Below, piece after piece: positions 16,501 to 28,100 of a stretch of 64,000 nucleotides of DNA. The translations under genes were made by a program, and so were the position numbers. The DNA comes from Rhizobacter sp. (GTDB taxonomy: Bacteria; Pseudomonadota; Gammaproteobacteria; Burkholderiales; Burkholderiaceae_C): positions 992,001 to 1,056,000 of the forward strand of contig JAHBZQ010000001.1 of assembly GCA_019635355.1 (NCBI GenBank), given 5' to 3'. Positions within the stretch are counted from its first letter, which is position 1. The number at the start of each line of letters is the position of its first letter. The notes under the pieces were generated by a model that was not told where the DNA came from, did not search any database, and worked only from the letters and a program-made list of their open reading frames with translations.

Positions 16501-17384
16501 TGCGGCTCGAAGACGCGGTCTTGCTCCTGCTGCGAGAGGCGGGCGAACAGCGGCACCACTTCCACGCCCGGTGGATGGTGGCGACGAAGATGGTCGGCGG
16601 CCTCGCGGATCTCGCGCTCGCCGGGCAGGAAGACGAGCACGTCACCCGCACCTTCGCGCCAGAGTTCGTCGACGGCATCGCCGATCGCGTCGTTGAGCCC
16701 GTACTCGCGGCTCTCCTCGAACGGCCGGTAGCGCTGCTCGACCGGAAAGAGGCGCCCCGACACCATGATCACCGGCGCCGGCCCGTGGCGCGACGCGAAG
16801 TGCTGCGCGAAGCGGTCGGCGTCGATGGTGGCCGAGGTGACGATGATCTTGAGGTCGGGCCGGCGTGGCAGGATCTGCCGCAGATAGCCGAGTAGGAAGT
16901 CGATGTTGAGGCTGCGCTCGTGGGCCTCGTCGATGATCAGCGTGTCATACGCCTTGAGCAGTGGGTCGGTCTGCGTCTCGGCGAGCAGGATGCCGTCGGT
17001 CATGAGCTTCACGCTCGCGTCCGGCTGCAGGCGGTCCTGGAAGCGCACCTTGTAGCCCACGATTTCGCCGAGCGGCGTCTTCAGCTCGTCGGCGATGCGC
17101 TTGGCCACGCTGGAGGCGGCAATGCGCCGCGGCTGGGTGTGGCCAATGAGCTTGCCGGTGTTGGCACGGCCCCGGCCCATCGCGAGTGCAATCTTCGGCA
17201 GCTGGGTGGTCTTGCCGGAGCCGGTCTCGCCGCAAACGATCACGACCTGGGCTTGAGACAGCGCGCGTTCGATCTCCTCGCGTTTGCCCGAGACGGGCAG
17301 CGATTCAGGGAAGGTGATCGGGGGCAAGGGCGTCGCGGTCACCGGGGCGGGCCGGCCACGACGCGCGGGGGCGTCTGTCGTCAA
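13533..17384 (-). CDS. hrpA: HrpA, ATP-dependent DEAH-box RNA helicase
   Basis: 1283 residues, the usual HrpA size (E. coli about 1300). Walker A CGETGSGKTTQ at about 51-61, DEAH at 152-155, motif III SATID, and motif VI QRAGRCGR are all present. Helicase-associated and OB-fold domains follow, then a long HrpA-specific C-terminal region ending VKRLEKALQQINA. HrpA acts on mRNA processing and rescues stalled ribosomes in E. coli. The only start in frame ahead of the conserved region is TTG at 17384 with no clear SD, so the true N-terminus is uncertain; downstream GTG codons are possible. The argA start is 53 bp away on the opposite strand. Confidence 0.93.
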   Translation of the reverse strand: MTTDAPARRGRPAPVTATPLPPITFPESLPVSGKREEIERALSQAQVVIVCGETGSGKTTQLPKIALAMGRGRANTGKLIGHTQPRRIAASSVAKRIADELKTPLGEIVGYKVRFQDRLQPDASVKLMTDGILLAETQTDPLLKAYDTLIIDEAHERSLNIDFLLGYLRQILPRRPDLKIIVTSATIDADRFAQHFASRHGPAPVIMVSGRLFPVEQRYRPFEESREYGLNDAIGDAVDELWREGAGDVLVFLPGEREIREAADHLRRHHPPGVEVVPLFARLSQQEQDRVFEPHSARRIVLATNVAETSLTVPGIQYVIDAGTARVKRYSYRNKVEQLQIEAVSQAAANQRAGRCGRVSNGICIRLYDEKDFNERPRFTDPEILRSSLAGVILRMKSLGLGLVEDFPFLEPPPRRAVADGYQLLNELGAVDDQNELTATGRELAKLPLDPRVGRMILEARNRQALAEVLVIASALSVQDVRDRPIEQQQAADNAHKKFDDEKSEFVGTLKLWKWLEDSKGGQGEHKLSNRKQEQLLRDNFISPRRVREWRDIHSQLHTVVAEHGWRLNGSPATYDQLHMTMLAGLLGNIGLKSDEDDWYLGARGIRFYKHPGANLSKKPGRWIVAAELVETTRLFGRGIANIEPQWLPIVGAHLLKTQLLEPHWEKKAGEVVALERATLYGIVVYSNRRVNFGNVDPVAAREIFIREALVNGEWETRLPFLAANRKLIQQVEELEHKSRRQDVLVDDELIYAFYDQQLPADVVSGSTLERWYREEVKRQPKLLLLTRDELMRHEAAGITTAAFPKTVRLGGVDCSATYLHEPGDAKDGVTVTVPIFALNQVSDERCEWLVPGMLKDKVLALVKSLHQRPRSRLVPLPDYAAEFCELTPFAQGSLVDSLLKAVRDRTQLAVQRNDFKLEQLPPHLFMNFRVVDEHGRQLAMGRNLASLKAELGGQARSAFQALAVLRPGLPKAAEAEPVPAAAAKPHAPVKAEIVAPPTTSDARYTDWTFGELPELMEVKRGSQSLVGFPALIDKGDHVLIEVFDEPDIAAAKHRAGLRRLVALQIKDALKYLEKNIPDLQKMAVFYMPLGTADELRQQIVDLALDRAFLGDPLPTDAQVFRKRIDEGRGRLTLIANEVARGALAILTEYAAAARKLKDARPPKDVADDIQAQLMRLLPKRFVLDTPWAQLAHLPRYLKGVTMRLDKLRSDPTRDATRLAEMRPLEQRYLRLMADRRGVRDARLDEFRWLLEELRVSLFAQELRTPQPVSVKRLEKALQQINA

Positions 17385-17437
17385 GGGTCGTCGTGCAAAA
17401 TCGCGGATTATTTCAGCCTCTCGCCTGTGGCGCGCGC

Positions 17438-18793
<1,356 letters not shown>

Positions 18794-18830
18794 AGACCGT
18801 TTTAGATTCTCAATTTCACAGGAGTACCTC

Positions 18831-19103
18831 ATGGCCCGCACCATTCAATGCGTGTATCTGAAGAAAGAAGGCGAAGGCCTGGATTTCGCGCCGTACCCGG
18901 GCGAGCTGGGCAAACGTATCTACAACGAGATCAGCAAGGAAGCCTGGCAGCTGTGGATGAAACACCAGACCATGCTGGTCAACGAGAACCGTTTGAACCT
19001 GGCCGACCAGCGTGCCCGCCAGTATCTGGCGCGCCAGATGGAACGATTCTTCTTCGGTGAAGGCGCCGAACAGCCTGCGGGGTATGTCCCGCCCTCGGCC
19101 TGA
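18831..19103 (+). CDS. yggX: YggX, probable Fe(2+)-trafficking / oxidative damage protection protein
   Basis: 90 residues, the family length. The conserved N-terminus MARTIQCVYLKKEGEGLDF carries the single conserved Cys7, and PYPGELGKRIYNEISKEAW and WMKHQTMLVNE are typical. In enterobacteria YggX protects iron-sulfur enzymes against oxidants and belongs to the SoxRS response. SD AGGAG sits at 18821-18825. Placement after argA may be a shared transcript (37 bp gap). Confidence 0.93.
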   Translation: MARTIQCVYLKKEGEGLDFAPYPGELGKRIYNEISKEAWQLWMKHQTMLVNENRLNLADQRARQYLARQMERFFFGEGAEQPAGYVPPSA

Positions 19104-19211
19104 CGTTTATCTGGCCCGGGCGCAATATGGGCGACTCCTCGATTCTGAGGAGCGAGTCTCATTTGACCCGACGTGCAAATCCAGTTTGGCGGCACGAGAG
19201 TTTCCAGACCC

Positions 19212-19217
19212 TAAAAT
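19212..19217 (+). promoter_or_regulatory. Possible -10 element upstream of the H-NS gene
   Basis: TAAAAT followed by CGCGGCC, 41 bp before the start at 19258; no convincing -35. The same 154 bp gap has an inverted repeat CTCCTC-GATTCT-GAGGAG at 19135-19152, without a T-run, which could be a weak terminator for yggX or an operator. H-NS genes are commonly autoregulated. Confidence 0.35.
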
Positions 19218-19257
19218 CGCGGCCTTAATACCCAGGCGCTACCCAAGGGAGATTCTC

Positions 19258-19566
19258 ATGTCCTCACTGCAAGACTTGCTGGCAAAACGCGCGGCACTCG
19301 AACAGGAAATCGAGGCGACCCAAAAACGCGAGCGCCAAGACGCCATCGCAAAGGTCAAATCCATCATGGCCGAATATGGGCTCACGGTGGCCGATCTGGC
19401 GACCAAGGGCTCCGGCCCCAAGGCGGGCGTCAGCAAAGGCACGAAGGTCGCGCCCAAGTACCGCAACAGCGCGACCGGCGAAACCTGGAGCGGCCGCGGG
19501 CTGCAGCCCAACTGGCTCAAGGCCGCCATCGCTTCCGGCAAGAAGCTCGACGACTTCGCGCTTTGA
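19258..19566 (+). CDS. H-NS family nucleoid-associated protein
   Basis: 102 residues, typical of Burkholderiales H-NS (BpH3/Bv3F type). An N-terminal coiled coil for dimerisation (LLAKRAALEQEIEATQKRERQDAIAKV) spans about 6-45. After a basic linker comes the DNA-binding domain PKYRNSATGETWSGRGLQPNWLKAAI. The AT-rich minor-groove reading motif, usually Q/R-G-R, is R-G-L here. H-NS silences AT-rich foreign DNA. SD AAGGGAGA lies about 8 bp before the ATG. No obviously AT-rich horizontally acquired segment is in the window. Confidence 0.9.
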   Translation: MSSLQDLLAKRAALEQEIEATQKRERQDAIAKVKSIMAEYGLTVADLATKGSGPKAGVSKGTKVAPKYRNSATGETWSGRGLQPNWLKAAIASGKKLDDFAL

Positions 19567-19605
19567 TGCCCGGGTGAGGCGGCAGGCAGGCTCTAGACTG
19601 GCGGG

Positions 19606-21450
19606 GTGATCCCGCCCAGCTTCGTCCAGGAACTGCTCTCCCGCGTCGACATCGTCGAGGTCGTCGGCCGCTATGTCCAGCTCAAGAAAGCGGGCATCAA
19701 CCACAAAGGTTTGTGCCCGTTTCACGGCGAAAAGACACCGAGTTTCATCGTCAGCCCCACCCGGCAGACCTACCACTGCTTCGGTTGCGGCGTGCACGGC
19801 AATGCCATCGGCTTCCTGATGGAAAACAGCGGCATGGGCTTCATCGATGCCGTGCGCGACCTGGCGCAACAGGTGGGCCTCACCGTGCCGGAGGACGACC
19901 GCTCGCCCCAGGAGCGTGAACGCGCCGCTGAGCTGAAGCAGAAGCAGGCCACGTTGAACGATGTGCTGGCAAAGGCCGCCGAGCACTACCGCAAGCAGCT
20001 CAAGGGCAACCCCCGTGCGGTGGAGTACCTGAAGGGCCGCGGGCTCACAGGCGAGATCGCCGCGGCATTCGGCCTCGGCTACGCACCCGACGGCTGGCGG
20101 GGCCTCGCGAGCGTCTTCCCGCACTACGACGACCCGCTGCTGGAAGAAAGCGGCCTCGTGATCGCCCAGGGCGAGACCGAGGAGGAACGCAAGCGCTACG
20201 ACCGCTTCCGCGACCGGATCATGTTCCCCATCCGCTCGGTGCAGGGCGAGGTGATCGGCTTTGGTGGCCGGGTGCTCGACAAGGGCGAGCCGAAATACCT
20301 CAATTCGCCCGAGACGCCTGTGTTCGTCAAGGGCCGTGAGCTCTACGGCCTGCACGAGGCCCGGGCCGCGATCCGCCAGAAAGGCTACGTGCTGGTGGTC
20401 GAGGGCTACATGGACGTGGTGGCCCTGGCGCAACTGGGGTTCCCCAATGCGGTGGCCACCTTGGGCACCGCCTGCACGGCCGAACACGTGCAAAAGCTTT
20501 TCCGGTTCACCGAGTCGGTGGTGTTCAGCTTCGACGGTGACGCCGCCGGCCGCCGCGCCGCGGGGCGCGCCCTCGAAGCCTCCCTGCCGCATGCGACCGA
20601 CGTTCGCAGCATCCGCTTCCTCTTCCTGCCCACCGAGCACGACCCGGACTCCTATGTGCGAGAGCACGGCACGGAGGCGTTCGAAGCGTATGTGTCGCAG
20701 GCAGTGCCACTGTCGCGCCAGCTCGTCGAGGCCGCCCGCGAAGGGGTCGATCTCGACAGCGCCGAGGGCCGCGCCAAGTTCCTGGCGAACGCCAAACCGC
20801 TGTGGACCGCCCTGCCGGAAGGCGCCTTGAAGCTGCAACTGCTCGGCGAGCTGGCGCAAATGGCCGGGCTGGCGGGGCCCGACCTGTCACGCCTGTGGCA
20901 GGTAACCGGCGGGCAGCGGCGACCGCCACAGCCCAAGGATGAGGAACTGGAGTCCTCGATCCCGCTGGCGACGCAGTCGCCCCGAGGGTCCACGCGGGCG
21001 CCTCGCTTCGCCGGCCGCGCCGCCCCCGCCCGCAAGGAAGACACGGCCTTGCGGATGCTGCTCCTGCACAGCGATTGGTGGCAGCAGCTCGACGCTGACG
21101 ACCACGAGCTGCTGGCCGAGTTGCCCGCCCCTCATGGCCCGCTGTGCTCCTGGCTGGAGCGCCACCTCCACGACCAGGGTGAAACCCCCTGGGCCGTGCT
21201 CGAACAGGCTCTCCAGGACACCGAATGGGCCGAGACCGTCGCCCGTTGGATGCCCGAGAGCGTGCTGGCCGACGAGATCCAGTTCGCCGACCTGCGCCGG
21301 GTGGTCGACAGCCTGCGCATCGACGCCCTGAAAGACGCCCAGCGTGCGCTCATCGAGCGCGCCGGCAGCGACCCGGCGGCGCTGGCCCGCTGGCGCGAGC
21401 TCGACACCCGTATCCGCCAGCTGAGTGCTTCGCAAACCTCTTTGACGTAA
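19606..21450 (+). CDS. dnaG: DNA primase
   Basis: 614 residues, GTG start. Zinc-binding domain ligands are Cys37, His40, Cys58 and Cys61 (CPFHGEKTPSF, HCFGCG). The RNA polymerase core includes a TOPRIM domain with VVEGYMDVVAL (catalytic Glu) and SFDGDAAGRRA (metal Asp pair). The C-terminal part (about 430-614) is the helicase-binding domain that contacts DnaB; dnaB is also in this window at 37168-38592. DnaG makes the RNA primers for replication. Its stop lies inside the promoter of rpoD, so the macromolecular-synthesis pairing dnaG-rpoD is conserved, without rpsU. Confidence 0.96.
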   Translation: MIPPSFVQELLSRVDIVEVVGRYVQLKKAGINHKGLCPFHGEKTPSFIVSPTRQTYHCFGCGVHGNAIGFLMENSGMGFIDAVRDLAQQVGLTVPEDDRSPQERERAAELKQKQATLNDVLAKAAEHYRKQLKGNPRAVEYLKGRGLTGEIAAAFGLGYAPDGWRGLASVFPHYDDPLLEESGLVIAQGETEEERKRYDRFRDRIMFPIRSVQGEVIGFGGRVLDKGEPKYLNSPETPVFVKGRELYGLHEARAAIRQKGYVLVVEGYMDVVALAQLGFPNAVATLGTACTAEHVQKLFRFTESVVFSFDGDAAGRRAAGRALEASLPHATDVRSIRFLFLPTEHDPDSYVREHGTEAFEAYVSQAVPLSRQLVEAAREGVDLDSAEGRAKFLANAKPLWTALPEGALKLQLLGELAQMAGLAGPDLSRLWQVTGGQRRPPQPKDEELESSIPLATQSPRGSTRAPRFAGRAAPARKEDTALRMLLLHSDWWQQLDADDHELLAELPAPHGPLCSWLERHLHDQGETPWAVLEQALQDTEWAETVARWMPESVLADEIQFADLRRVVDSLRIDALKDAQRALIERAGSDPAALARWRELDTRIRQLSASQTSLT

Positions 21451-21470
21451 GGCCGCTCTTCGCCGATAAT
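21442..21470 (+). promoter_or_regulatory. Sigma-70 promoter for rpoD
   Basis: TTGACG at 21442-21447 and GATAAT at 21465-21470 are separated by exactly 17 bp, a near-consensus housekeeping promoter. It overlaps the dnaG stop codon (21448-21450). Expected transcript start is near 21477, about 300 nt before the rpoD ATG. Confidence 0.75.
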
Positions 21471-21779
21471 GGAGGGTTTGTTACGCGGCAAGAGTGACAG
21501 CAGCACCTCCGGTCCCGGCCACCCTCTGACCCAGGGTCCCCATACAAGGCCACCTCCTCCCGCAAGGGCTGCGCTTCTTCGATGGTCACGCCAGCTTGTC
21601 CGCACACGGCTACTTCTCCCGGTTTCGACCGTTTGAAGTGGCTGCGCCATGCCGGGTCTCTTCGTCGCCCTTGAACGATCGGTTCACGCCTGCATCTGCT
21701 GCAGGCTCTGTCCGTCGTTTGGTGCGCCTTCGAGGCCCCGGCACCAAGCCGTGACGCCCATCACCATCTGAGGATTTGC
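21471..21779 (+). other. Long 5' leader of rpoD, no gene seen
   Basis: About 300 bp between the promoter and the rpoD ATG. It holds no credible coding sequence and no tRNA. Visible structure is modest: ACCCT-CTGACCC-AGGGT at about 21521-21537, and scattered CT-rich tracts. SD before rpoD is weak (TGAGGA at 21769-21774). Such a length for a sigma factor mRNA leader suggests post-transcriptional control, but I see no known riboswitch. Confidence 0.4.
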
Positions 21780-23987
<2,208 letters not shown>

Positions 23988-24003
23988 TCGCTTGAACAAG
24001 CTC

Positions 24004-24035
24004 AAAGCCCCGGCCTAATTCGCCGGGGCTTTTTT
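24004..24035 (+). terminator. Rho-independent terminator after rpoD
   Basis: Perfect 11-bp stem AAAGCCCCGGC (24004-24014) / GCCGGGGCTTT (24022-24032), 7-nt loop CTAATTC, with a T-run to 24035. It starts 16 bp after the rpoD stop and separates rpoD from the cyclase gene. Confidence 0.92.
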
Positions 24036-24061
24036 CATATGGAGTGCCATAAACTTCACAC

Positions 24062-24997
24062 ATGACGCAGATTCTTCAGCGCACCGTCCTCTTTGCCGAC
24101 CTGCGCGGCAGCACGGCGCTGTATGAGACGCTCGGCAACACCGAGGCCACGACGGTGGTCACCCGCAGCGTCTCCCTGATCTCGCAGATCGTCTCCACCT
24201 CGGGCGGCGTCGTCGTCAAGACGCTCGGCGACGGCCTGATGGCGGTGTTTGCCGATTCCGCCGAGGCGGTTGCCGCCGCCGACGAGATGCACGATTCGCT
24301 AGACCGCATCGTGCCGCCCTCCGGCCAGCGCAACGTGCCGGTGCTCAAGCTGCAGGTCGGCCTCGCCCACGGCGAAGTGGTCGAGATGTCGGGCGACTGC
24401 TTCGGCGACGCCGTCAATGTCGCCGCCCGCCTGCTCGACCACGCCGGCGACAACGAAACGCTCGCTACCGCCAGCGTCGTGGCCGGCCTCACCGCCGACA
24501 TGCGCGAGCGCTGCCGCAGCCTCGACAAGGTCCAGCTGCGCGGCCGTGTGGAGCCAGTGCACGTCTACCTGATCGAAGGCCGCCGCTTCGGCGACACCGC
24601 CGCCACCGCCTACGGCGAGCTGCTGCCGCAGGCCGAGCCGGAAGGCATCCGCCTCGTGTGGCTCGACCTCAACCGCGTCTACGCCGGCCCGAGCCTGCCC
24701 GTGGTGCTCGGCCGCAGCCCGCAGGTCACCTATTGCATCGACGACTCGCGCGTGTCGCGCTCGCATGCCCGCATCGACTGGCATGGTGGCGCCTTCCAGC
24801 TCACCGACCTCAGCTACAACGGCACCTACGTGCGCTTCTCCAATGGCTCGGAGATCGTGTCGCTGCGCCGCGGCACCTGCACGCTGCACGGCTCGGGCCT
24901 GATCGGCCTGGGCGCCACGCTCACCGATCCGACCGCACCGTGCGTGCGCTTCGAGGTGCTCAAGTTCGCCGACACGCAGCCGCAAGACGCGCTGTAG
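24062..24997 (+). CDS. Class III adenylate cyclase domain fused to an FHA domain
   Basis: 311 residues. Residues about 5-175 are a class III cyclase: metal Asp13 (FADLRGST) and Asp57 (KTLGDG), ATP-selecting Lys53 and Asp112, and transition-state Asn119 and Arg123 (GDAVNVAAR). All are kept, so it should make cAMP. Residues about 200-300 are a forkhead-associated domain with GR217-218, SRSH (232-235) and NGT (253-255), the phosphothreonine-binding set. There is no membrane segment. The FHA may recruit the cyclase to a Ser/Thr-phosphorylated partner; no active kinase for that is visible in the window. A LOV-containing hybrid kinase follows on the same strand. Confidence 0.88.
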   Translation: MTQILQRTVLFADLRGSTALYETLGNTEATTVVTRSVSLISQIVSTSGGVVVKTLGDGLMAVFADSAEAVAAADEMHDSLDRIVPPSGQRNVPVLKLQVGLAHGEVVEMSGDCFGDAVNVAARLLDHAGDNETLATASVVAGLTADMRERCRSLDKVQLRGRVEPVHVYLIEGRRFGDTAATAYGELLPQAEPEGIRLVWLDLNRVYAGPSLPVVLGRSPQVTYCIDDSRVSRSHARIDWHGGAFQLTDLSYNGTYVRFSNGSEIVSLRRGTCTLHGSGLIGLGATLTDPTAPCVRFEVLKFADTQPQDAL

Positions 24998-25165
24998 TTC
25001 GCCCGGCTTGATCGGTCGCGTTTTCGTGCATCACTGCGCGGAAGTGCAGGCGATCCCGGGCTCTCGAATTCGGCCTTCTCCGCTAAAGTCATCGGCATGT
25101 TGCGGGCCGGTTCTTCTCTCGTTGACGTCGCTTTGGCGACGCGTTGAACAGCGCTCGCCCCGGTC

Positions 25166-28100
25166 ATGGCCACCACCACCGTCGAGGCCAGCCGTGAGAG
25201 CACGCTGCGCGCGGTGGGCAAGCTCGGTGGCGCGCCCGAAGAAGAATTCGACATCCTGGTGCGCCTGCTTGCGCGCCAGCTTCCCGGCGGCGCCGTCTGG
25301 CTCGCCGTGCTCGATCAGCACCAGCGCCCGCACCTCAAGGCCCATGTCGGCCTCGCCGAACCGAAGCTCCCGCTGCTCGCAACCGAGCTGGCCCTGACCC
25401 TCTCACTCGACGACACCGCGCTGCAGCAGGGCATCGACGTCTCCGGCGACGGCTGGGCCGCGTGCCGGGTGGTCGCGCAGCAGCATGCGGTGGGCATTCT
25501 CGGCGTCGCACGCCCGGCCGGCGCCATCGACGACAACGCCCTGGCCTCGCTGCGCGAAGCCGCCACGCTGGCCGGCGCGCTGCTCGATGCGCGGCTGAAG
25601 GAAAGCCTCTGGCGCCACCATGCCGAGCGCGTGCGCGAGGCGAGCCTCTCCAGCACCGACTGGCTCTGGGAGAGCGATGACCAGGGCCGCGTGCGCTGGG
25701 TGTCGTCGGGCGTGCAGGCCAACACCGGCATGCCACCCAACCTCGTGATCGGCCGCACGCTGCAGCAGATCAACGAGCCGGTCGAGGGCGACACCACCCG
25801 TTCCTGGGAGCGGTACCAAGACGCGCGCTCTCGGCAGGCCCCCTTCCGCGACGTGCTGGCGCACCGGCCCTCGCCGAGCGGCCGCATCACCGTGAGCATC
25901 AGCGGCACGCCGGTGTTCGACGAAACCGGCACCTTCCGCGGCTACCGCGGCACCACCAGCAACGTCACCGAGCGCATCGAAGCCCAGCGTGCCGCGCAAG
26001 CGGCCGAGCGCCTGCTGAGCGAGGCGATCGACAGTCTCACCGCGGGCGTGATGATCTCCGACCCACAAGGCCGTGTCGTGGTCGCCAACGCGGTGTGGCG
26101 GCGCGGCCTGGCCGCCTACATGCACGGCGACCCGAGCTGGCCCGAGATCGTGCAGCGCATGGCCGACGCGGGCGACTACCCCGCCGCCCAGGGCCGCGAC
26201 GACTTCGTGCGCTGGCGACTCTCACTCGCCTCGCCGCGCGGCGAGCAACACGAGATGCGCTGGAAAGGCCGCTGGGTGATCGTGAGCGACCGGCGGCTCA
26301 ACGACGGCAGCGTGGTGCACCTGTCCATCGACATCAGCGACCGCAAGGAAGCCGAACTCGCCCTCGCACGCCAGCAGGAGCAGCTGCGCGAATCGCAAGA
26401 CCAGCTGAGCGCCGTGCTGGGCGCCGTGCCCGACCTGTGGTTCGTGCTCGACGACGAGGGCCGCTACCTCGCCTGCAGCTCCGACAAGCACCCGATGCTC
26501 GTGCACTCCTGGGACAGCGTGCGCGGCCTGCCCTTCGACAGCGGTGTGCCGCGCCACATCGCCGACCTGGCCCTGCCCGCCATCCGGCTGGCCCTGGCCC
26601 GTGGCGAGGTGCAGCGCATCCAGTACGACCTCACCACGCGCGACGGCGTCATGCGCACCTTCGAAGCGCGCATCTCACCGATGCCCAACAATCGCGTGCT
26701 CTACGTCACCCGTGACCTCACCGAGCTGCGCAACCTCGAGCGCGACGTGCTCATCATGCAGCGCGCGTTCGAGGCCGAGGCGTCGCTCTCGATGTGCGTG
26801 TCCGATGCCTTGCAGCCCGACATGCCGCTGATCTACGTCAACCCAGCCTTCGAGCGGCTCACCGGCTACAGCCGGGCCGAGGCGCTTGGCCAGAACTGCC
26901 GCTTCCTCCAGGGCCACCTGCGCGACGAGCCCGGCTGCTCCACCTTGCGTGAAGCCATCGACCAAGGCCGCTCGGCGTCGGTCACGGTCCGCAACGTGCG
27001 CAAGGACGGGAGCGTGTTCTCCAACGCCGTGCACGTGGCGCCGGTGCGCGATGCGAATGGCCAGCTCACCCACTACATCGGCGTGCAGCGCGACGTGACC
27101 GAGCAGACCCGCGCGGCCGACAAGCTGCGCCTGTCCGAAGAGCTGTACCGCTCGGTGGCGCTGGCCATCAGCGACGGCCTGCTCGTGGTCACCCCGGCCC
27201 TCGGCATCCTCGCGGTGAACCCTGCGGGGTGCGACATCGTCGGCGCCGAGCAGACTGCCCTCATGAACGCCCAAGGCGATGCCTGGCCCTTCGAGCTGCT
27301 GGGCCCCGACGCCGCACCACTCGCAAGCGACCAGCACCCGGTGCTGCGGGTGATCGCCAACGACGAGCCGCTGGTCAACCAGATCCACGCCCTGCGCCGC
27401 GCCGACGGCCAGCAGCGCTGGGTGGCACTGAACGCCCACCCGCTGCAACTGCGCCCCGAAGCGCAGACCTTCGCGGTGGTACTGACCTTCCGCGACATCA
27501 CGCAACAGCGCAGCTCCGAGCAGGCCCTGCGCGACAAGCAGGCGGCCGAGCTGGCGAGCCACGCCAAGAGCGAGTTCCTCTCGCGCATGAGCCATGAGAT
27601 GCGCACGCCGCTCAATGCGGTGATCGGCTTCGCCCAGCTCCTCAACCTGAGCCCCGCCAGCCTCGATGGCGCCACCGTGCGCGACTACGCCGGCCACGTG
27701 CTCGAAGCCGGCGAGCACCTGCTCGCCCTGATCGACGACGTGCTCGACCTGCAGAAGATCGAAGAAGGCGCGCTCACGCTGAAACTCAACCCGGTCGACC
27801 TCCACCAGGCTGTGACGCGCGCGAGCGAGCTGCTGATGCCCCTGGCACAGGCGGCTGGCGTGCGCTTCGAGCTGAGCGTGCCGCCGGCCACCTGGGTGCA
27901 GGCCGACATGCAGCGGCTGCGCCAGGTGCTGCTCAACGTGGGCTCCAACGCCATCAAGTACAACCACCCGGGCGGCATCGTGCGCTGGCGGCTCGACGCA
28001 CTGCCCGACCGCGTGGCCCTGTGTATCGAAGACACCGGCTCGGGCATGACCGACGAGCAGATGAGCCGGCTCTTCCAGCCCTTCGAGCGCCTGGGCCGCG

